A program made the position numbers and the translations under genes. A stretch of DNA of 5,711 nucleotides from Gammaproteobacteria bacterium (lineage in GTDB: Bacteria; Pseudomonadota; Gammaproteobacteria; Pseudomonadales; Pseudohongiellaceae), in contig DORE01000096.1 of the NCBI GenBank assembly GCA_003514305.1, positions 1-5,711 on the forward strand, written 5' to 3'. Positions within the stretch are counted from its first letter, which is position 1. Every line of letters starts with the position of its first letter. Shown here piece after piece: positions 1 through 5,711 of the stretch. The notes beneath the pieces are model-generated. The model was not told the origin of the DNA, searched no databases, and was given only the letters and a program-made list of their open reading frames with translations.

Positions 1-1016
1 TGCACCAGCTGCGCTAATCGAGTCCGGCGGTCGGTCAGGGTCATCTCTACTAGGGCTTGCCCACCGACGGAAAGAAGGTCGTAAGCGATCACCGCAGTTG
101 GATAATTTAAAATGTCTTTCTTGGTCGGCTTTTTTTTGTTTAGGCGCTTTTGCAGATCGTTGAAGGAGCCTAATTCTTTCCCTCGCATGACGACCAATTC
201 TCCATCTATAACTGCCTCTCCGGAGATCTGCCCTTCCAGTTCCGGGAAACTTTTCGAGATATTTTCGCCGGTGCGACTGAAAATCGCGGCGCCTTTCGAG
301 GTTGTGACCAGTTGAACTCGTATGCCGTCATACTTCCATTCAACCAGCCAATCACTCGGATTAAGTGAATTTCTTGTTGCGTCGTCGAGCGGATGGGCCA
401 GCATCAAAGGCATGAAGGCGACTTTCCCAGTAATGTCAGGTTTCGGCCCTTTGTTCTCCAACCAGTCAAAGAGTTCCGTGTACGGAGGATCTATAGCGTG
501 CCAAAGTTGCTCAATCTCCTGAAGATCCACACCGCCAAAATCGGCGAGAGTCTTTTTTACCGAGCGCGCGGAAATCCCTATTCGCAAACCGCCCGTCCCT
601 AGCTTCAACAATGCCCATCGCTGAATTGGGCTCATTTCGTCCAGCAAGCCCGCTAGATAAGTCTCCGTTTGTTTTGGTGAGCTGGTGCTTAATTTTTCTA
701 TCAGCTGGGAGAGTGATGGAAGCGCCTGCGAGTGCGACGTACGTTTGGCCGGCCAGAGCAGCGAGACCGTTTCACTAAGGTCTCCCACGTAGTCATAGCT
801 CGCATCGAAGAGGTACGGGTCAACTCGCGACTTTATTAGCCGCAGAACAAGTTTTCGCTTGAACAGACTAAGATCCAACGTACCGCCAAGCGCCGCAACA
901 GCCCACCCTCTGTCGGGATCAACACCAGACTGCAGATAGCCCTTTAGAATCCGGGCCTTTGCCGAATTACTGGTGGTGAAATAAAGCCGATGCACGAGCT
1001 CCGAGAAGACCTCCAT
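1..1016 (-). CDS. ATP-dependent DNA ligase, cisplatin damage response type (5' part of gene, cut by window edge)
   Basis: Seals DNA nicks through a ligase-AMP intermediate in cytosolic DNA repair. I translated this frame by hand; it stays open for 338 codons from ATG at 1016 to the left edge. Residues 1 to about 200 form the helical DNA-binding N-terminal domain and contain LRIGISARSVKKTLADF (144-160), a signature of ATP-dependent ligases. The adenylation domain follows: motif I KYDGIR at 228-233 with nucleotidyl lysine K228 (bases 333-335), SRTGE at 247-251, DGEL at 271-274 with metal/ATP-binding E273, and AYDLL at 311-315. Motifs IV and V and the OB domain lie off the window; the family is usually roughly 530-560 residues. 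A GAGGAA lies 11 bases before the start, inside the end of the exonuclease gene, whose stop is only 2 bases upstream, so translational coupling is likely. The neighbouring exonuclease places it in the PP_1105-like (TIGR04120) family rather than LigD. Confidence 0.93.
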   Translation of the reverse strand, partial: MEVFSELVHRLYFTTSNSAKARILKGYLQSGVDPDRGWAVAALGGTLDLSLFKRKLVLRLIKSRVDPYLFDASYDYVGDLSETVSLLWPAKRTSHSQALPSLSQLIEKLSTSSPKQTETYLAGLLDEMSPIQRWALLKLGTGGLRIGISARSVKKTLADFGGVDLQEIEQLWHAIDPPYTELFDWLENKGPKPDITGKVAFMPLMLAHPLDDATRNSLNPSDWLVEWKYDGIRVQLVTTSKGAAIFSRTGENISKSFPELEGQISGEAVIDGELVVMRGKELGSFNDLQKRLNKKKPTKKDILNYPTAVIAYDLLSVGGQALVEMTLTDRRTRLAQLV

Positions 1017-1018
1017 CG

Positions 1019-2044
1019 CTAATCCGCTTCCTCGTCATAACCCAGCAAATTCAAAGCGATTGCGTCTATGCCCTGCTGTTTTGCGTGATGTACTAACGCG
1101 TCCTCGCGACCGTGGGTTACCCACAACTGCGCTGGATCGACCTGTCGTATAGTTTCTACCAGCTGCGGCCAGTCGGCGTGGTCGGAAATGGTGAGCGGCA
1201 ATTCCACACGTCTCTGTTTGGCACGTGCTCTGATTTGCATCCAGCCAGACGCCAAGCAGGTCATAACATCGGGGAACCTGCGTGACCACTTGTCGGCCAG
1301 CGCGGATGGAGGGGCGATCACGAGTTTTCCCGCCAGCGACGCTTTATCCTCTACCTCCGAGACTTTCCGCCAATGCCCCAAATCGACACCAAACTGTTCA
1401 TACAACTCGACCAACTTAATCTGAGCACCGTGTAAATAAATAGTCTCCTCATATCCCAATTGTCGCAGGACCGACATCAAGCGTTGACACTTACCTAACG
1501 CATAGGCCCCCAAAAGATGGCAGCGGTGAGGAAAATCTCTGAGGGATTGAAGCAATCTTTCCAGCTCATCCTCTATTGGCGGCTGCGTAAAAACGGGCAG
1601 AGCGAAAGTCGCTTCAGTAATGAATATATCGCTTTTTTGAACCTCGAACGGCTGGCACGTCGGGTCATAAGCGCGCTTGTAGTCGCCAGAAATCGTCGCG
1701 ACCTCGTTGTTATACGTTAAGGTTACTTGCGCGCTTCCGAGTATGTGTCCGGCCGGGGATAAGCGCATGGCCACACCGTTAGGTAACTCTAACGTATCAC
1801 CCAGATCTACAGCGACACGCTCTTCGCTGAAACGGGCTCCGAATCTACACGCCATAATCGCGAGCGTTTCTGGCGTGGCATAAACCCTCATGTGCCCGGG
1901 CCTAGCGTGGTCTGCATGAGCATGAGTAACGATTGCTTTTTCGACGGGCGTAATCGGATCTACGTAAACAGCCGCGGGTCTTATGTACAACCCCTCTGGC
2001 TCAACACTTAACCAGTTGCGATTCATACGGATGGACTCACTCAC
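1019..2044 (-). CDS. Ligase-associated DNA exonuclease (metallo-beta-lactamase/beta-CASP fold)
   Basis: Predicted metal-dependent DNA exonuclease that trims ends for the partner ligase, from the family related to SNM1 and CPSF73 nucleases (TIGR04122 type). The metal-binding set appears complete: HAHADH at 41-46 (H41, H43, D45, H46), GHILGSAQ at 99-106 (H100) and SGDYKRAYDPTCQPFE from 119 with D121. beta-CASP-type residues include E144 in TEATF, H205, H289 in SDHADW and H311 in VTHG. Length, 341 residues, is normal for the family. The GTG start at 2044 overlaps the TGA of the upstream flavoprotein gene by 4 bases (GTGA), but no good ribosome site precedes it. An ATG at 2026 (335 residues, beginning MNRNWLS) matches the usual family N-terminus equally well, so the start is uncertain by 6 codons. 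It is the middle gene of a three-gene operon, followed 2 bases later by the ligase. Confidence 0.94.
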   Translation of the reverse strand: MSESIRMNRNWLSVEPEGLYIRPAAVYVDPITPVEKAIVTHAHADHARPGHMRVYATPETLAIMACRFGARFSEERVAVDLGDTLELPNGVAMRLSPAGHILGSAQVTLTYNNEVATISGDYKRAYDPTCQPFEVQKSDIFITEATFALPVFTQPPIEDELERLLQSLRDFPHRCHLLGAYALGKCQRLMSVLRQLGYEETIYLHGAQIKLVELYEQFGVDLGHWRKVSEVEDKASLAGKLVIAPPSALADKWSRRFPDVMTCLASGWMQIRARAKQRRVELPLTISDHADWPQLVETIRQVDPAQLWVTHGREDALVHHAKQQGIDAIALNLLGYDEEAD

Positions 2045-2610
2045 GGATTAATGGCAACGGCCTTCCATCCCGCGTCCTCGAGAATGGACATGCGCCGGAC
2101 TTGAGGGTTCCCTTTCAGTTGCAGGTGGTCGACAGAAAAAGGCTTGAGGATAAGCAGCGTAAACGAGGCCGGCGGTTGACTGAGGTCGTTATTTAGCGGC
2201 GGCGCGGAGTTTTCTTGCAGATCACAAACCTTTCCTGGCGCAGGCCAAAAAAATTGTGTTTTGGCTTGCTCGCTTAATTTGTTCCAGCTTTCTGATCGTT
2301 CCAGCGACGTTGGTTGGCTATAAATTTCTGCTCGAGCCCTGATCCGGAATTGTTCTCTGGTGTTGGTAAAATACCAGGAGATTTCGCAAGCAGGATTGTC
2401 TCGAAGCTCCTGTACTTTTTTGCTACGAGCATCGGTGATGATCTTTATGGCGTCGGTCTCAGCGACTAAGCCGCGAAACACCACAGTCCTATTGGAAGGC
2501 AATCCGTCTGATGAAAGAGTCGCCAAATGGCAATAACTGTTCTCTCTTGCTCTTTTGTTTTTTCGGATCGTCTGCCGCAGGGCGGTACTCCAAAGATAGT
2601 CGGATGACAT
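2041..2610 (-). CDS. PPOX-type FMN-binding flavoprotein (Alr4036/Pyridox_oxase_2 family)
   Basis: Split-barrel FMN protein of the pyridoxamine 5'-phosphate oxidase superfamily; the family resembles PNPOx, but its substrate is not known to me. With the ATG at 2610 the protein has 189 residues. Visible family marks are NRTVVFRG at 40-47 (FMN phosphate region), TDARSKKVQEL at 59-69, the strand pair around EISWYFTNTREQFRIRARA from about 76, FFWPAPG at 120-126, and a C-terminal QLKGNPQVRRM (164-174) with W182 and final INP, so the protein looks complete. An upstream in-frame TTG at 2706 would add 32 residues with no family likeness, so I prefer 2610, although no strong Shine-Dalgarno site is seen. 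It is first in the minus-strand operon; its TGA overlaps the exonuclease start. That placement suggests co-expression with DNA repair, but any functional link is inference. Confidence 0.88.
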   Translation of the reverse strand: MSSDYLWSTALRQTIRKNKRARENSYCHLATLSSDGLPSNRTVVFRGLVAETDAIKIITDARSKKVQELRDNPACEISWYFTNTREQFRIRARAEIYSQPTSLERSESWNKLSEQAKTQFFWPAPGKVCDLQENSAPPLNNDLSQPPASFTLLILKPFSVDHLQLKGNPQVRRMSILEDAGWKAVAINP

Positions 2611-2659
2611 AGCCTGTTCTAACTCAAATGGCGCCACAATAGCGAGCGCGGCGCATTTT

Positions 2660-2851
2660 TCAGGTGAAGAAATGCGTGAACGTGTTAGAAAATGCTCTGG
2701 TAGCAACTTCTTCTTGAGAGGGTTTTCGAACTATTTCGAGCAGTCTTGGACTACGAATTTGTCGCGACGAAGAATTTGAAGGCTCGGCAAAAACCCTGTC
2801 GCCAACAACGCTTACGTTGTCACTGAGTCTAGGTATATCCCCAAATTTCAT
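2660..2851 (-). CDS. Doubtful small hypothetical ORF (63 residues)
   Basis: A reading frame opening with ATG at 2851, in the gap upstream of the flavoprotein gene and on the same strand. The product starts MKFGDIPRLSDNVSVVGDRV and is polar, with no signal peptide, membrane segment or cysteine. I recognise no family. A GGGGGG run lies about 11-16 bases before the ATG, which is a poor ribosome site; an in-frame GTG at 2899 would lengthen it to 79 residues. It ends 49 bases before the flavoprotein ATG. It may be a real leader peptide or small protein, a decayed gene fragment, or chance; chance is the most likely. Listed because the 331-base gap holds no better candidate. Confidence 0.2.
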   Translation of the reverse strand: MKFGDIPRLSDNVSVVGDRVFAEPSNSSSRQIRSPRLLEIVRKPSQEEVATRAFSNTFTHFFT

Positions 2852-2881
2852 GGTGCGAAGGTCCCCCCGAGCGGCAGCACT

Positions 2882-2910
2882 TTTTTCTCGCCCACACACT
2901 TGGTTATAGT
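2882..2910 (+). promoter_or_regulatory. Possible sigma70-type promoter for the dioxygenase gene
   Basis: TATAGT at 2905-2910 matches five of six bases of the -10 consensus and lies 31 bases before the ATG at 2942, giving a plausible short leader. The -35 position at 17-base spacing (2882-2887, TTTTTC) is a poor match, so the call rests on the -10 alone. Confidence 0.25.
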
Positions 2911-2941
2911 AGCTGTGCTTTTGGGGAAAAAGAGAGACATC

Positions 2942-3760
2942 ATGGCAAACACGCCTCAGGTTCGGTTTAGTGACACTCTTCCGGCCGATGAGATATCCAA
3001 AGAACTACTGCCGGTGGTCAAGGCATTAGGCGTTCAAAAAAACTGCGAAGAGCTTGCTACTGAAGGCTGGACGATTTTGGAGAACGCGGTAACCCCCGAT
3101 TTTATAGCGTCGCTCAGATGCGCTATTCTCGATCACAGTCGGAAAGGCGGCGCGAATATGCTTTTGGATAAGAATGAAATATTCGTTGCCACGGCACTGC
3201 ACCCAAAGCTGATGGCGCTCGCTGAGTTTTCAGTCGGCCGGGGTTTTCTGTTGAGCCAAGTTGCCGCGAGCGTCCGGCACAAGGGGTCCCCATGTATAGG
3301 TCTACACGCCGATCATAATTGGCTGCCCGCACCTTTTCCGAGCCATAACATGTTGTTGACGGCCTGTTGGGCATGCGACGAATATTCTGAAACTAAGGGC
3401 GCAACTCTAATCGTTCCCGGTAGCGGCGCCGAGCGGCGCCATCCGTCGGAAAAAGAGTGCAATGAACTCAAAGGCGCGATTCCCATTGAGTGTTCCGCGG
3501 GCTCGGTGGTTCTATGGGACGGAAACATATGGCATTCGAATTATCCGCGTACCGCAGAGGGCGAAAGAGTGGTCTGTCATGTCACCTACAGCAGATTAAT
3601 GATGCGGCCGGTAGAGAATTATTCAGCTTCCAAGCGGCGCTTGATAGATTCACATGGTGATCGAATGGCCCAGCTACTGGGGGAAGATGACTTCCTTGAT
3701 AGCCCCGAAGGAGCGGATTACTCAAAATTGCTGCAGACATTTAATAATGCCAAACGCTGA
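2942..3760 (+). CDS. Phytanoyl-CoA dioxygenase (PhyH) family Fe(II)/2-oxoglutarate oxygenase
   Basis: Predicted non-haem iron, 2-oxoglutarate-dependent hydroxylase; the substrate cannot be read from sequence (the family acts on acyl-CoAs, small metabolites and natural products). Numbered from ATG 2942 (272 residues), the iron-binding triad is H122-x-D124 in GLHADHNW plus H198 in WDGNIWHSN, and R209 in GERVVCH fits the 2-oxoglutarate-binding arginine. GATLIVPGS at 153-161 is the typical PhyH segment, although the usual following His is Gly here. The N-terminal EELATEGWTILENAVTPDFI resembles the family's opening 'rdGyvvl...vl' stretch. ATG 2942 is chosen because GAGAG lies 5 bases upstream; an in-frame TTG at 2900 would add 14 residues and overlap the -10-like element. 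No signal peptide, so probably cytosolic. It is followed after 182 bases by a second oxygenase on the same strand. Confidence 0.88.
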   Translation: MANTPQVRFSDTLPADEISKELLPVVKALGVQKNCEELATEGWTILENAVTPDFIASLRCAILDHSRKGGANMLLDKNEIFVATALHPKLMALAEFSVGRGFLLSQVAASVRHKGSPCIGLHADHNWLPAPFPSHNMLLTACWACDEYSETKGATLIVPGSGAERRHPSEKECNELKGAIPIECSAGSVVLWDGNIWHSNYPRTAEGERVVCHVTYSRLMMRPVENYSASKRRLIDSHGDRMAQLLGEDDFLDSPEGADYSKLLQTFNNAKR

Positions 3761-3942
3761 AATCGAGTTCGCGTTGGTCGCGCGTCCAAGGAGCATGCTG
3801 ATCCCCGTAACCCATTGATCTTGCGAAAAAGCAGCAGCAAAAATCGGCGTCCGTAAACAGAGAACAAAGCGCGAGCCAGCGGACGTGTTCGGGGACAATC
3901 TGAGACATTGAAGTCGTAGCAAAGAATTTAAGGAATTAGGGT
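3761..3942. other. Intergenic spacer between the two oxygenase genes
   Basis: 182 bases with no convincing gene, terminator or RNA. A weak inverted repeat CGTCCG (3848-3853) and CGGACG (3880-3885), with a 26-base loop, is the only symmetry seen. The size leaves room for a separate promoter for the downstream hydroxylase, but no good -35/-10 pair was found. The last bases carry that gene's ribosome binding site. Confidence 0.4.
3930..3934 (+). promoter_or_regulatory. Ribosome binding site that fixes a TTG start
   Basis: AAGGA ends 8 bases before the TTG at 3943. This good spacing is the reason for choosing the non-ATG start; the next ATG in frame, at 4012, has no Shine-Dalgarno sequence and would remove the N-terminal basic segment. 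Confidence 0.7.
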
Positions 3943-4818
3943 TTGCAGAATTTGCACAGCGCAGGGCGAAACAAGAAATCTAATCACAGGCACGGCGTTA
4001 TCGCTCACCTGATGTTGTTGTTTTTGGCGATCGCTTACTACACCTATTTACAGATAAGCGAGGGCCAAGAGGGACCGCTGAGTTTTCTCGTTCTTGGATT
4101 ATTTATATTGGTTCCCCTAGAGCGGTTAATGCCTCGGCACGCTCAAAGAATCCTTCGGCGTGGCTTACACGTGGACTTGTTGCACGCGGTGCTGACTGGT
4201 TTGCTCGCGTATTTACCGGTCATGCTCGTATTCCCTTTTTTAGAGCCGATCCGATCGCAGCCGCTGGCAGCATCGATCGCTGAGCTGCCAGTGATTTCTC
4301 AAATCGCGTTGGCCTTTCTTGCACAGGAATTTTTAATCTATTGGGGTCACCGATTCAGTCATGAAATACCTATTTTGTGGCGTTTTCACTCGGTCCATCA
4401 TTCTTCTGAGAAGCTCGACTGGTTAGCCGGGGAGCGCCGCCACCCAGTTGATGGCGCGCTTATGGCGTTTTTCGTTGGAATCCCCTTATTGTTTCTCGGT
4501 TTTGATCTGATCGATTTACTTTGGCTAGGTGTTTTTAATTCACTTTGGGATATGACGATTCATGCGAATTTGCGGTGGCGATTACGTTTCATGAAAGGTT
4601 TATGGGTAACCACCGAATACCACCATTGGCACCATGTAGCGGATAAAGAAATTAGAAATCGAAACTACGCGGGTGCACTGCCTGTGTTTGATTGGTTATT
4701 CGGCACCTACTACTTGCCCAAAGATAAGTTACCCGAGGGCTATGGGATTGATACGCCTATGCCGAATTCATATCTTGGCCAGTTAACTCAACCCTTTCGT
4801 TTGGTTGATCGTCGATAG
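3943..4818 (+). CDS. Sterol desaturase/fatty acid hydroxylase family membrane protein
   Basis: Integral membrane di-iron oxygenase expected to hydroxylate or desaturate a lipid (fatty acyl chain, sterol-like or carotenoid substrate; not decidable here) in the cytoplasmic membrane. The 291-residue product has the family's histidine clusters: HRFSH at 136-140, HSVHH at 149-153, H207 in IHANL, and HHWHH at 227-231, preceded by the typical EY. Hydrophobic segments near 21-36, 47-59, 78-100, 117-134 and 172-200 fit a polytopic protein with the His boxes facing the cytosol. The N-terminal 20 residues are polar and basic. It ends with the family-like NYAGALPVFDWLFGTYYLP stretch (241-259) and a short polar tail, so it is complete. 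Start is TTG with AAGGA 8 bases upstream. It lies downstream of the PhyH-type gene and convergent with the secreted-protein gene. Confidence 0.92.
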   Translation: MQNLHSAGRNKKSNHRHGVIAHLMLLFLAIAYYTYLQISEGQEGPLSFLVLGLFILVPLERLMPRHAQRILRRGLHVDLLHAVLTGLLAYLPVMLVFPFLEPIRSQPLAASIAELPVISQIALAFLAQEFLIYWGHRFSHEIPILWRFHSVHHSSEKLDWLAGERRHPVDGALMAFFVGIPLLFLGFDLIDLLWLGVFNSLWDMTIHANLRWRLRFMKGLWVTTEYHHWHHVADKEIRNRNYAGALPVFDWLFGTYYLPKDKLPEGYGIDTPMPNSYLGQLTQPFRLVDRR

Positions 4819-4953
4819 TGGTGTTGATTGATACGAAATCAGAACAGATCGGGGGTTGTCGGCAAGTCCAGGGATCTTCCCAGCGACAAAAACCGCTGCA
4901 AAAACGCGGACTGGCCTACTTGTCACTGTCTCGCTGATTAATCCGACAAGGTA

Positions 4954-4977
4954 CAGGGCCCTTGGCTAAGGGCCCTG
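4954..4977 (-). terminator. Intrinsic terminator hairpin in convergent gap
   Basis: Perfect 10-base stem CAGGGCCCTT / AAGGGCCCTG with a 4-base loop. On the minus strand it begins 10 bases after the stop of the secreted-protein gene (4988) and is followed by TACCTTGT, a modest T-rich run, so it best serves that gene. On the plus strand the following bases (CTATGCAAAA) are not T-rich, but the symmetric stem may also slow transcription from the hydroxylase gene, whose stop lies 135 bases upstream. The rest of the gap (4819-4953) holds nothing I can name. Confidence 0.7.
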
Positions 4978-4987
4978 CTATGCAAAA

Positions 4988-5605
4988 TCACTTTGGAGAA
5001 GATTCTGGCTGGTATTGGTAATACCCAGGCATTGGGATCATCAAATGTGCGTAATCTGTATTGGCAAACATCACGTAGGGAGCCCCAGCAGTGAAATCGG
5101 TAGGGAAGTTATCTAACGATCTAGGATCTTTCGGCATCAGCATAAGGTGAGGCCCTGACTCGATCCATTGGCCTGGTTGCGCGTCACTCTCATTCATTAC
5201 TGCTGGCGTCGAGTTGTCCTCGCCAACATCGCCTTGCAGCATCCACATGTAAGAGTCGCGGTCCATATCGGGTTTCTTGCCCTGCATGAACGCTGCCATC
5301 CACTTCATTCCCTCGCTGTCATGGCAAACTGGCATAGCCTCATGCGCGGACGACCAGCCCGACTCTGGTACGGGTCGCGGGTTACCGGATTGGCAAATCC
5401 AACCGTTGGTGCCCTCGCGAAGCACGGCACCGCCGGAACCGATTATGGTCGCAAATTGCCCTATAAAATCTGGGGCCGCGGAACTGTATGCACTGATTTG
5501 CCATTCCGCCGATGCATTACTGCTAGATGCTTTCTCCTCATGATGCCCAGCAACAGCAGTTTGGGAGGCAACAAGTGCCGTTATAGCAAGTAGAAATACT
5601 CTCAT
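4988..5605 (-). CDS. Secreted protein of unknown function with signal peptide
   Basis: 205-residue product exported by a Sec signal peptide: MRVFLLAITALVASQTAVAG has a basic residue, a hydrophobic core and an AVA cleavage site after residue 19, so it is likely periplasmic or released. The mature part starts with a His/Glu/Ser-rich linker (about 20-34) and then a globular domain with GAVLREGTNGWICQSG (59-74), MKWM at 100-103, YMWMLQGDVG (119-128), SGPHLMLMPKDP (150-161), GAPYVMFANTDYAHLMIPMP (174-193). Only two cysteines are present, C71 and C94, possibly a disulfide pair. The pattern recalls a widespread uncharacterised family, but I cannot assign a function. ATG 5605 is chosen because AAGGAG lies 6 bases upstream and the signal peptide starts there; an in-frame TTG at 5671 would put 22 polar residues in front. 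It stands alone, with a terminator after its stop. Confidence 0.85.
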   Translation of the reverse strand: MRVFLLAITALVASQTAVAGHHEEKASSSNASAEWQISAYSSAAPDFIGQFATIIGSGGAVLREGTNGWICQSGNPRPVPESGWSSAHEAMPVCHDSEGMKWMAAFMQGKKPDMDRDSYMWMLQGDVGEDNSTPAVMNESDAQPGQWIESGPHLMLMPKDPRSLDNFPTDFTAGAPYVMFANTDYAHLMIPMPGYYQYQPESSPK

Positions 5606-5611
5606 TAAACG

Positions 5612-5617
5612 CTCCTT
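5612..5617 (-). promoter_or_regulatory. Strong ribosome binding site of the secreted-protein gene
   Basis: Read on the minus strand, AAGGAG lies 6 bases before the ATG at 5605. It decides the start in favour of the signal-peptide methionine over the upstream TTG. Confidence 0.8.
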
Positions 5618-5629
5618 ATTTTGTTGATG

Positions 5630-5648
5630 TGCGATATCGCGTATCGCA
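5630..5648. repeat. 19-base dyad in the leader of the secreted-protein gene
   Basis: TGCGATA (5630-5636) and TATCGCA (5642-5648) are perfect inverted repeats around a 5-base centre TCGCG; inside it GCGATATCGC (5631-5640) is a second, perfect 10-base palindrome. It sits 25 bases upstream of the ATG and just before the Shine-Dalgarno site. It could be a repressor operator or a 5' leader hairpin. Whether a protein binds it is inference; no clear -35/-10 pair was found next to it. Confidence 0.5.
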
Positions 5649-5711
5649 AGGTAGCACACCTTTTTGCACAAGTTGTTTGCTTGAGCTGCGCTTTGTTTTA
5701 CTACTTTCTAT

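Larger units (their letters stand above)
2611..2941. other. Divergent intergenic region between repair operon and dioxygenase gene
   Basis: 331 bases separate the minus-strand flavoprotein start (2610) from the plus-strand dioxygenase start (2942), so promoters for both directions should lie here. What can be seen is a TATAGT on the plus strand near the right end, a small hairpin ACAACG-CTTA-CGTTGT at 2805-2820, the palindrome GTCGCGAC at 2761-2768, and the doubtful 63-codon frame. No strong paired -35/-10 was found for the leftward operon, and no terminator or RNA gene. Confidence 0.5.

Noticed and set aside
112..602. Three plus-strand frames (112-315, 322-522, 393-602)
   Set aside because: They lie antisense to the ligase gene, whose minus-strand frame carries all expected motifs including KYDGIR.
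1035..1720. Frames overlapping the exonuclease gene (1035-1289 minus, 1188-1424 plus, 1517-1720 plus)
   Set aside because: Shadows of the exonuclease frame, which has an intact HAHADH motif and normal length; the products resemble nothing known to me.
2611..2706. N-terminal extension of the flavoprotein from TTG 2706
   Set aside because: The extra 32 residues show no family likeness; the ATG at 2610 gives the usual family N-terminus.
3123..3528. Minus-strand frames inside the PhyH gene
   Set aside because: Antisense to a gene with a complete iron-binding triad; no independent support.
3794..3817. AAGGAG followed by ATG and a seven-codon frame in the spacer
   Set aside because: The Shine-Dalgarno-like run is only one base from the ATG and the frame is too short to support.
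3848..3885. CGTCCG / CGGACG inverted repeat as terminator of the PhyH gene
   Set aside because: Six-base stem with a 26-base loop and no T run after it.
3722..3922. 66-codon minus-strand frame across the end of the PhyH gene and the spacer
   Set aside because: Overlaps the PhyH 3' end and shows no ribosome site or recognisable family.
5168..5593. Plus-strand frames opposite the secreted-protein gene
   Set aside because: The minus-strand frame has a signal peptide, strong ribosome site and terminator; the plus frames have none of these.

Overview
The window is ordinary bacterial chromosome of mid GC content (judged by eye), tightly packed with single-copy genes. It shows no insertion sequence, CRISPR array, tRNA, rRNA or phage gene. 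The gene content, Shine-Dalgarno sites and codon use suggest a free-living, aerobic proteobacterium, perhaps a marine gammaproteobacterium. That placement is inference and was not tested by any search.

Left part, minus strand (1-2610, read right to left): a compact three-gene operon. It begins with an FMN-binding PPOX-type flavoprotein of the Alr4036 (Pyridox_oxase_2) kind. Next is a metallo-beta-lactamase/beta-CASP 'ligase-associated' DNA exonuclease, whose GTG start overlaps the preceding TGA by 4 bases. Last is an ATP-dependent DNA ligase of the kind called cisplatin damage response ligase, which starts 2 bases after the exonuclease stop and is cut by the left window edge. Ligase and exonuclease are two members of the known bacterial Lig-Exo-Lhr-MPE repair cluster. 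The Lhr-type helicase and the metallophosphoesterase would be expected just beyond base 1.

Middle (2611-2941): a 331-base divergent intergenic region separates the repair operon from the plus-strand genes. It holds a weak -10-like element and one unrecognised 63-codon minus-strand reading frame of doubtful reality.

Right part: two plus-strand genes for non-haem iron oxygenases, a phytanoyl-CoA dioxygenase-like Fe(II)/2-oxoglutarate enzyme (2942-3760) and a membrane-bound sterol desaturase/fatty acid hydroxylase family protein (3943-4818, TTG start with a strong ribosome binding site). Facing them on the minus strand is a secreted protein of unknown function (4988-5605). It has a clear signal peptide, a GC-rich hairpin terminator just after its stop, and a 19-base dyad in its leader.

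I do not see an obviously new defence or mobile system. The points most worth following are the co-transcription of a flavoprotein with the ligase/exonuclease repair pair, the unknown secreted protein with its possible operator, and the two adjacent oxygenases.
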